From SIG644 sp045613985 (GTDB lineage: Bacteria > Bacillota > Clostridia > Oscillospirales > CAG-272): 20,532 bases of DNA. A program made the translations under genes and the position numbers. The notes under the pieces were generated by a model. The model saw only the letters and a program-made list of their open reading frames with translations. It did no database searches and was not told the origin of the DNA. The stretch is from assembly GCA_045613985.1 (NCBI GenBank), contig JAZLCA010000034.1:1-20532 (forward strand), in the 5' to 3' direction. This document shows, piece after piece, positions 1 through 6,031 of this stretch; positions within the stretch are counted from its first letter, which is position 1; each line of letters begins with the position of its first letter.

Positions 1-39
1 CGGAGAAGTAGTTGTATAATCCCAGGCTAAACAAAATCC

Positions 40-67
40 AAGCCCACGCGACGAGTCGCGTGGGCTT
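40..67 (-). terminator. Probable intrinsic terminator after the aldo/keto reductase
   Basis: Two 12-bp arms (40-51 and 56-67) are perfectly complementary around a 4-nt loop. They lie 7 nt beyond the stop codon of the minus-strand reductase. The tract read after the stem on the minus strand is only moderately T-rich (GGATTTTG), so termination may be imperfect. Bases 1-39 hold nothing I can recognise. Confidence 0.7.
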
Positions 68-74
68 ACTATCT

Positions 75-1187
75 TTATTCAAACGTTTCGGCTACTGCCT
101 TCAAATGCTCCACAATGGGCAACTGCTGAGGACATACACCCTCACATTGCGCGCATCCGATACACTCGCTCGCGCGTCCGAATTTCTCGGTCAGATTCGC
201 ATATTCCTTGGCGATCGAGGCATCCTCGGGCGCCACCTTGGCCGCATTGTACAACGCGAAATACTGCGGGATCGCAATGTTCATGGGACAGCCATCTACA
301 CAATACGCGCATCCCGTACAGGGAATGGCGATCTCGGAGCGAATCAGATCGGCGGCACGATGCACCAGCTTCTCTTCGTCCAAGGTCAGCGGTTCAAATT
401 CCTGCATATAGGAGGTGTTGTCAAGAAGCTGTTCCATATTGCTCATGCCCGACAGAACCATCATTACACCGGGCAAACCGGCAACGAAGCGAATGGCCCA
501 GGACGGCACCGACATCTCAGGATTGTTGGACTTGAACAACCCGCGGACCGCCGCAGGAACGTTGGCAAGCGTACCGCCCTTGACCGGCTCCATTACAATG
601 ATCGGAACGTTATGCTTGCGAGCGACCTCGTAGCACTTGCGCGACTGTACGCTCTCGCTCTCCCAGTCCAAATAATTGATCTGCAGCTGGACGAACTCCA
701 TGTCGGGCTGTTCGGTCAGGATCTGATCCAGCACCTCTGCGGTGTCGTGGAAGGAAAAGCCCATATGCTTGACAAGGCCCTTGGCCTTTTTGTCGCGCAG
801 CCATTCGAAGCAGTGAAGATCCTTGTAGATCTGATAGTGCGACACGCGCAGGTCGTGCAACAGATAATAGTCAAAATACTCGACGCCCGTCTTGGACAGC
901 TGCTCGTTGAAAATGCGGTCGCGATCGTCCTCGCACTTCAAGTAAGCCGCGTGCAGCTTGGTCGCCAGCGTAAAGCTGTCGCGGGGATGACGCTCGACCA
1001 GGACCTTGCGGGTAGCGTTTTCGCTCTCATGGCCGCAATACATCCAGGCGGTATCAAAATAGGTAAAGCCTTTTTCAATAAAGGTATCGACCATTTGGCA
1101 GGTCAGATCAATGTCAATGCTCTTGGCATCGTTGGGATCGGTCAGGGGCAGACGCATCAGTCCAAAGCCCAGTTTTTTTGCTTGCAT
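75..1187 (-). CDS. Aldo/keto reductase with C-terminal 2x[4Fe-4S] ferredoxin-like domain
   Basis: A 370-residue predicted cytoplasmic oxidoreductase. Residues 1-275 form the aldo/keto reductase barrel, with the expected catalytic tetrad: D45 and Y50 (in YFDTAWMY), K77 (LATK) and H111 (LLHDL). Residues 285-355 carry two four-cysteine clusters, C290/C293/C296/C300 (CTGCAYCVDGCP) and C342/C345/C348/C352 (CIGCAQCEGVCP), typical of low-potential [4Fe-4S] centres. This fused architecture is common in anaerobes and usually annotated as aldo/keto reductase with 4Fe-4S domain; substrates are mostly unknown. The start is fixed by AAGGAGAT a few bases upstream. It begins 18 nt after the SUMF1-glycosidase gene ends, with no promoter between, so the two are almost certainly co-transcribed; an oxidised or keto sugar is a reasonable substrate guess. 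The family call is firm, the substrate is not. Confidence 0.93.
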   Translation of the reverse strand: MQAKKLGFGLMRLPLTDPNDAKSIDIDLTCQMVDTFIEKGFTYFDTAWMYCGHESENATRKVLVERHPRDSFTLATKLHAAYLKCEDDRDRIFNEQLSKTGVEYFDYYLLHDLRVSHYQIYKDLHCFEWLRDKKAKGLVKHMGFSFHDTAEVLDQILTEQPDMEFVQLQINYLDWESESVQSRKCYEVARKHNVPIIVMEPVKGGTLANVPAAVRGLFKSNNPEMSVPSWAIRFVAGLPGVMMVLSGMSNMEQLLDNTSYMQEFEPLTLDEEKLVHRAADLIRSEIAIPCTGCAYCVDGCPMNIAIPQYFALYNAAKVAPEDASIAKEYANLTEKFGRASECIGCAQCEGVCPQQLPIVEHLKAVAETFE

Positions 1188-1205
1188 TTCCTATCTCCTT
1201 ATATG

Positions 1206-3875
1206 TTATATTTCGTATTCCTCAAGAGCCAGATCGCAAATGGTCGTATCAAACGTCGTACCGTCGGGGCGGGTAAAGGTTCGGGTGACGTCGTGGCCCG
1301 AGTAGTTCATCGTCAGCATCTTACCGTAGCGCTCGGCCGTATAGACCTCGTCCATCTGACCGTCGGACACGTACAAACCGTTGTCGGCAAAGAAGGCGGT
1401 CATAACGTCGGCCACCTGGATCTGCATGGCCTGCAGATGCTCGGGCGTGTTGCTCGTCTTGAAATTCGAGGCGGTATTGGTCGATTGGGCCGTCGCGCCC
1501 ATCTGGCCGCAAATATGCAGTGTCTTACCCTTGCCCAGCGTCTGTCCCTTGGCATCTGCACCGAACAGAATGGCCAGATAATCCTCGTCATTGTCCAAAT
1601 CACGAAGCTCTTTGAGATTGATGCCGACCAAAAGGCCGCCGTTTTCCACAAAGGCGCGGATGGCCTGCATAGTAGCCGTCTTATAGTAGCCGTCCATGGT
1701 GATAATCAGCGCACGAAGACCGTCCAGGATGCCGTCGGCGATGGCCAGGTCGCAAGCGTAGGCGTAGTCGGTGTAGTCACGCATACAGGCAAATGCTCCG
1801 TGCATTTGTCCCATGCGATAGGTATCCAACACGATCGGCGTGTCGGGATACAACAGGCCGATATCACGGCGCACGCCGCCCTCGCGCAAAAGGTGTACGT
1901 TATCCGCGAAGTTGGTTGCTCTCTCCTCGTTGCCGAGAATGTTGTCGCTGTAATAGTGCAGCGACTTGGCACCCGTAGCAGCGGCGTTATAGACGCGGCA
2001 GACCACGCCTCGCTCGGTCACCTGTCCCGCAGGCTCAAAGCTGAAATAGCCGCCGTAGTAGTTGGAGGCGGTTGCCACCCAGTTGGTAATGACGAAGTTG
2101 GCACCGTAATTGGAGGCCTCGTTGGTGATACGGACACCGCCGCCCACCTCGGCGCACACCTTGCACTGCTGGGCAAACTCGGAAGCGTGCCAGGGCTCGG
2201 CACAGCCGCCCGTGCACAGGTACAGTTCAACGTCGGGGAAATATTTGCGGGCCGTCTTCATCCAGAAGGAGGCGTATTCCGTCATGGAAGCACGGTACCA
2301 GTCAATGAAATCGATCCAGCGGCGGCGGTCAGCCACACACTTGGGAGCGAAATATCCGGGGCCGGTGCACTCGTCGATACGGAAGTTTTCAGGACCCGAT
2401 TCGATGGGCGGGTACTCCACCGCACCAAAGCTCGGGAAGGCCGTACCCCAAGAGGCATTGAGTGCTTCGGTCGTGCCGTACTTTTGCTCGGCAAAGCGTT
2501 TGAAATCCGCGCGGGCAAAGCGGTCGCCGCACCAGTAGCCGCCGTGAGCGTGATACAAGCCGGGAATATTGGTGGGCCAGTTGCCGTGCCATACCGACAC
2601 GATGGCCTCGCCAAAGTCGCCCGTGATACCAAACAACAGGCCCTCGAATATCTCGTGGTCACGGTAATGATCGGCAAAGGCGGCCAAGAAACGTTCGATA
2701 TAGTTATAAAAATGCTTATCCCAGAAGGTCTGGATCTTGCTTTCAATGTTATGCTCGAGGCATCTCATGCCTTCAAAATCGCGCGAGGCACGATACCAGT
2801 CGGGCAACGAATAAGCCGGGCCCGCGATCAAGAAGGGCAGCCATTTCAAGCCTGCTGCGCGGATCTTCTCGACCTCGCGGTCCCAGTGCGAGAAGTCCCA
2901 TTTACCCTCGCCCGCGTTTTCGCAGGTCTCCCAGGTGACGTACTGCTCAACCGAGGTCACACCCATGTTGCGCAGGCGACGGAGCTCGGTAGGATTGGAC
3001 ACCGTACCGATACCGATGCACAGCTCCTGTCCTTCGGGGATGGTCACCCGCATGGCATCCAGCTTTTCATCCCAACCGTCCGCCGATCTCTTACGTATCA
3101 CTCGGTCCTTTTCTTCATGAACCACACCCTCAAGGTCGCACACGCATCGGAAGCCGACCGACGCGTTGGCGCCGCCTCCCAGCACCTGACGGCGGCGGGC
3201 AATACGAAGGTCCATCTTAGGCGAATGATAGCAGCCGCCGCGGCATACTCTGGAGCCGCCCCAACCGTCCTTGAACGCTTCGGTGTCGTGCACCTTGTCG
3301 CTGTAAGCAAAGAACCAGTTCTCTACCCACTCGAACACGTTGCCCGCCATGTCGTACAGGCCGTAGCCGTTGGGCGCGTAGATGCCTACGGGCGAGGTGT
3401 AACGATAGCCGTCGTTCTGGGCGCTGTCACGCCATTCAAATTCACTACATTTATCGGCAAAATTCACAAGAGCTCCACTGGGATCCTCCTCACCCCAGGG
3501 GTAAGTGGGGGCATTCAGACCGCCCGCGGCGGCATATTCCCACTCTTCCTCGGTGGGAAGACGCTTGCCCGCCCATCTGGCATAGGCAGCCGCCTCACCC
3601 CAGGAAATGCTGATCACGGGGTGATCGGGGTAATCGATGAAATAGTTCGGCATATCTGCCCAGCGGGGAGAGCCGGGATAACCACGCCCAACCGCATCGC
3701 AATAGGCGCGGAATTCACCGTTGGTGACCGGTGTCTCATCCATATAGAAAGGAGCGATCTCTACCTCGTGGAGCGGTTTTTCCTCCGCATATCCACGCTC
3801 CGAGCCCATGGTGTATTTGCCACCCGGGATGTAGCGCATCTTTTTGCCGTCTTTGGTGATCTTGATCTGTTCCAT
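1206..3875 (-). CDS. SUMF1/FGE-like domain fused to a glycoside-hydrolase-like TIM barrel
   Basis: 889 residues with no signal peptide, hence probably cytoplasmic. Residues about 12-246 are a formylglycine-generating-enzyme/SUMF1 fold (IPGGKYTMGS, RLPTEEEWEYAA, YDMAGNVFEWVENW, RGG...GFRC). Residues about 285-640 look like a GH42/clan GH-A-type barrel (NMGVTSVEQYVTWE, then GITGDFGEA and ITNEASN offering candidate acidic residues). Residues about 650-770 resemble the GATase-like domain that follows such barrels (LRALIITMDGYY, FVENGGLLVGIN). In human FGE the copper-binding cysteines lie in MCHRSYC just after the RGG-type motif; here that stretch is CYHSPKMDL and neither cysteine aligns, so sulfatase activation is unlikely and a binding role is more plausible. 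The start at 3875 is chosen for AAAGGAGGTAAC directly upstream; an in-frame ATG at 3947 lacks one and would run through a palindrome. First gene of an operon with the aldo/keto reductase. Glycosidase family and substrate are uncertain. Confidence 0.85.
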   Translation of the reverse strand: MEQIKITKDGKKMRYIPGGKYTMGSERGYAEEKPLHEVEIAPFYMDETPVTNGEFRAYCDAVGRGYPGSPRWADMPNYFIDYPDHPVISISWGEAAAYARWAGKRLPTEEEWEYAAAGGLNAPTYPWGEEDPSGALVNFADKCSEFEWRDSAQNDGYRYTSPVGIYAPNGYGLYDMAGNVFEWVENWFFAYSDKVHDTEAFKDGWGGSRVCRGGCYHSPKMDLRIARRRQVLGGGANASVGFRCVCDLEGVVHEEKDRVIRKRSADGWDEKLDAMRVTIPEGQELCIGIGTVSNPTELRRLRNMGVTSVEQYVTWETCENAGEGKWDFSHWDREVEKIRAAGLKWLPFLIAGPAYSLPDWYRASRDFEGMRCLEHNIESKIQTFWDKHFYNYIERFLAAFADHYRDHEIFEGLLFGITGDFGEAIVSVWHGNWPTNIPGLYHAHGGYWCGDRFARADFKRFAEQKYGTTEALNASWGTAFPSFGAVEYPPIESGPENFRIDECTGPGYFAPKCVADRRRWIDFIDWYRASMTEYASFWMKTARKYFPDVELYLCTGGCAEPWHASEFAQQCKVCAEVGGGVRITNEASNYGANFVITNWVATASNYYGGYFSFEPAGQVTERGVVCRVYNAAATGAKSLHYYSDNILGNEERATNFADNVHLLREGGVRRDIGLLYPDTPIVLDTYRMGQMHGAFACMRDYTDYAYACDLAIADGILDGLRALIITMDGYYKTATMQAIRAFVENGGLLVGINLKELRDLDNDEDYLAILFGADAKGQTLGKGKTLHICGQMGATAQSTNTASNFKTSNTPEHLQAMQIQVADVMTAFFADNGLYVSDGQMDEVYTAERYGKMLTMNYSGHDVTRTFTRPDGTTFDTTICDLALEEYEI

Positions 3876-3907
3876 AGTTACCTCCTTTGGTTGTGTGCCT
3901 TCGGCGA

Positions 3908-3939
3908 CCAAGGGGACTTTTTGGAAAAAGTCCCCTTGG
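3908..3939. repeat. Perfect 15-bp palindrome (hairpin) upstream of the SUMF1-glycosidase gene
   Basis: The arm CCAAGGGGACTTTTT (3908-3922) is followed by GG and then by its exact reverse complement (3925-3939). It lies 33 nt from the start codon at 3875, so it would fold in the 5' leader if transcription begins upstream. No convincing sigma-A promoter is visible between 3876 and 4075. It may be the end of the neighbouring palindrome-rich block, a terminator for upstream read-through, or a leader structure. Confidence 0.75.
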
Positions 3940-4049
3940 AACCCCAAAAACTTTACAAAATTATTTATTGGCTAAATGTGTAAGTTTGTTCGCTGTTCCA
4001 TAGATACTGTCGCAAGCGGTGAGGCCCCTGCCCCTTCCGCTCTGCCGAA

Positions 4050-4300
4050 AAAGATAGTCTTTCTTTATGAAAAGTTTTGGTCAAGCTTTTTCAAAAGCTT
4101 GCGGAATCCAAAGGCAGCGCCTTTGGTCGCGCTCCGCAGAGCGCGAAATGCTCTCGGCGTTTTCTTTTTGATAACTTTTTCTTTTGCGCCTCGTGTGTCA
4201 AAAGAAAAAGTGGGCAAAAGGCTTTGCTGTACTTGAAGACTATAGTCCTTCCCACTCGCTCCACAATAGTTGATGCCGTAGGGGGGCTTGCTCCCGCAAC
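4050..4300. repeat. Palindrome-rich non-coding block, candidate dispersed repeat
   Basis: No credible gene lies in 3876-4300. The block holds consecutive perfect inverted repeats: 4082-4101 (CAAGCTTTT with 2-nt loop), 4108-4126 (CCAAAGGC arms, 3-nt loop), 4128-4145 (CGCGCTC arms, 4-nt loop), 4174-4211 (13-bp ACTTTTTCTTTTG arms, 12-nt loop) and the 10-bp palindrome GACTATAGTC at 4238-4247. This density suggests a REP- or MITE-like intergenic element. No transposase or clear target-site duplication is visible. Copy number elsewhere in the genome cannot be judged from one window. Confidence 0.6.
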
Positions 4301-4690
4301 TCATTCGCCTCTTTTTACTCTCTTTGGAATTTTATATTTGCTACGATACAGGATCAATCCTAACACAAATTCAATCATTGTTAAGACAAGGATAATGATT
4401 GCCGACATGGCCGATATTTTCAACAAGGCAACCTCCGCCATAGTAAGCGAAAGGACAATCGCCGCAATCACAAAAATCAAAGCGGAAGTCATAGAAAAAT
4501 CTTTAACTGTTTGATCTCGGGAAATTTTCAAAAAGCATCGCAATACAAGAGCAAGCGCCCCTGCGCCACCAACGATCAGTATTTCATACATACGATGAAC
4601 GATCGCAGCACTCACGGCAACCGCCAAGACGTTAAACCCTAACGATATACTCGTCCATCGTTTGATGAACACGCTTCCCTTTTGTTTCAC
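4301..4690 (-). CDS. Small four-helix integral membrane protein of unknown function
   Basis: 129 residues, not recognised. Four hydrophobic segments are evident at about 13-30, 33-52, 66-88 and 90-113, with basic ends (N-terminal VKQKGSVFIKRW, C-terminal RSKYKIPKRVKRGE). A short charged loop (SRDQTVKD) separates helices 2 and 3. The start is taken as GTG at 4690 because AGGAG sits 8 nt upstream (4699-4703); the alternative GTG at 4699 would overlap that site. The coding sequence is visibly more AT-rich than the genes on either side and directly borders the palindromic block, which suggests a later arrival. It appears to be a single-gene unit with its own extended -10 promoter. Confidence 0.7.
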   Translation of the reverse strand: MKQKGSVFIKRWTSISLGFNVLAVAVSAAIVHRMYEILIVGGAGALALVLRCFLKISRDQTVKDFSMTSALIFVIAAIVLSLTMAEVALLKISAMSAIIILVLTMIEFVLGLILYRSKYKIPKRVKRGE

Positions 4691-4720
4691 CAACAACACT
4701 CCTCATATTTTATCACCCCC

Positions 4721-4729
4721 ATTATACCA
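4721..4729 (-). promoter_or_regulatory. Extended -10 promoter of the four-helix membrane protein gene
   Basis: On the minus strand the sequence is TGGTATAAT: a perfect -10 hexamer (4721-4726) with the TGn extension (4727-4729). No good -35 lies at the expected distance, as is usual for extended -10 promoters. Transcription would start about 25 nt ahead of the GTG at 4690. Confidence 0.65.
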
Positions 4730-4810
4730 AAAAATTTTTCCTTCGTGTAGTCCTTCTTCCAAATTTATGATATTTCGTACGATTACACAAAACACATAGC
4801 AACATGCACA

Positions 4811-4841
4811 AAAGAGGCACAGGAAATTCCTGCACCTCTTT
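4811..4841 (-). terminator. Intrinsic terminator of the rsmA-glycosidase-rlmL operon
   Basis: On the minus strand a long stem forms (AAAGAGG...CCTCTTT outer, CAGGAA/TTCCTG inner). The two mismatching positions become U-G wobble pairs in minus-strand RNA but A-C mismatches in plus-strand RNA, which fixes the direction. It begins 6 nt after the methyltransferase stop codon and is followed by TTTTG. Confidence 0.8.
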
Positions 4842-4846
4842 GATCA

Positions 4847-6031
4847 TTACCTTTTGAATTTCTTGAAATCCTTGCCCTGCTTGACGGGTGGCTTGGTCGG
4901 TGCCGACCCTGCAGGACGGAAAAACTGATACAGATAGCACGGCAGCATGCCGTTATACAGCTTACGCGTCTTGTCGGCACGTCGGCCATACAGCCGCTCA
5001 AACTGCTCGCAGGAGGTCAACACGTAGATCTGCCAGGGCTCAAACGTCGCAAATCTTTTGCCCATAGCGCGGTACAAGTCCGCCGCCTCCGCTTCGGTCA
5101 TCAATCGCTCACCGTAGGGAGGATTGCACAAAATGGTGCCTCGGCGGTCAGGCTTTTCGATGGTGCGGGCGTCGGCCGTGAAAATGTTCATCACGTCCTC
5201 CACCCCTGCTCGCACGGCACAGTCGTAGGTCATATCCGCCATCTCCTCGTCAATGTCGGAGGCCCACACCTCGCATTCGCTCTCCGTTTTGATGGCGGCG
5301 CGGGTCGCCTCACGGGCGCTTTCCCACAAAGGTGCTGCCAATCGCTCAAACTGCTCACCCGCAAAGGTACGACCCAGTCCCGGCGCGCGGTTTTGCAGTA
5401 TCATGGCCGTTTCGATCGCAATGGTACCCGATCCGCAAAAAGGATCCCAAAACAGCACGTCCGCACGGGGACGGGCGGTCAGGGCAATGGCCGCCGCCAG
5501 CGTCTCGCGCAAAGGTGCCACACCTGCATGGGGACGGTAGCCTCTTTTATGCAACGCCATGCCCGAGGTATCGATGAGGAGCATCGCCTCGTCCTTGAGC
5601 AGGAAAAATTCGACCGAATAGGTCACGCCGCTATTTTGCTCAAACCAGGTAATGCCATACTTGGCCGTCAGCGCATCGACGACAGCGCGATTGACGATCT
5701 TCTGACAGGCGGGAATGGAGGTCAAGCGGCTTTTGATGCTGTGTCCGCTGATGGGAAAGGCATCCGTCTTTCCGATCCAATCGGCCCAAGCGAGAGCTTT
5801 CGTTCCCTCGTACAGCTGATCAAAATTCTCGGCGTGGAAACGCCCCATGAGAACAAATACCCGCTCAGCACAGCGCAGGGCGATGTTGGCTCTGGGGATG
5901 TCCTTCTCTTCTCCTTCAAAAATCACACGGCCGTCCATGGTCTCAATGCGCCGAAGCCCCAGCGCATCGATCTCCTCGCCAAGCAACTTTTCAAGGCCGA
6001 ACAGACAAGTCGCTACTAATTGTAATTTCAT
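4847..6031 (-). CDS. THUMP-domain class I rRNA guanine methyltransferase (RlmL/RlmK N-terminal type)
   Basis: 394-residue predicted cytoplasmic SAM-dependent methyltransferase. The N-terminal part (to about residue 155) is a ferredoxin-like plus THUMP RNA-binding region (CLFGLEKLLGEEI at the start, FPISGHSIKSRLTSIP). The Rossmann methyltransferase part has motif I DPFCGSGTIAIE at 196-207 and the catalytic CNPPYGERL motif further on. This matches the bacterial RlmL-like family (often annotated putative N6-adenine-specific DNA methylase, YpsC in Bacillus); the expected product is m2G on 23S rRNA. It lacks the second, RlmK, half of the E. coli fusion. The start at 6031 has GAAGGAAGAG upstream and overlaps the TGA of the preceding glycosidase gene as ATGA, implying translational coupling. 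The C-terminus is Lys/Pro rich (KPPVKQGKDFKKFKR). Confidence 0.92.
   Translation of the reverse strand: MKLQLVATCLFGLEKLLGEEIDALGLRRIETMDGRVIFEGEEKDIPRANIALRCAERVFVLMGRFHAENFDQLYEGTKALAWADWIGKTDAFPISGHSIKSRLTSIPACQKIVNRAVVDALTAKYGITWFEQNSGVTYSVEFFLLKDEAMLLIDTSGMALHKRGYRPHAGVAPLRETLAAAIALTARPRADVLFWDPFCGSGTIAIETAMILQNRAPGLGRTFAGEQFERLAAPLWESAREATRAAIKTESECEVWASDIDEEMADMTYDCAVRAGVEDVMNIFTADARTIEKPDRRGTILCNPPYGERLMTEAEAADLYRAMGKRFATFEPWQIYVLTSCEQFERLYGRRADKTRKLYNGMLPCYLYQFFRPAGSAPTKPPVKQGKDFKKFKR

Noticed and set aside
12..3983. Plus-strand open frame of 1323 codons across the first operon
   Set aside because: It is antisense to two genes with clear domain matches and ribosome binding sites, continues through their junction and the palindromes, and has no start signal or domain resemblance. 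It arises from codon bias.
3976..4236. Small open frames in the palindromic block
   Set aside because: They translate inverted repeats on both strands and lack start signals.
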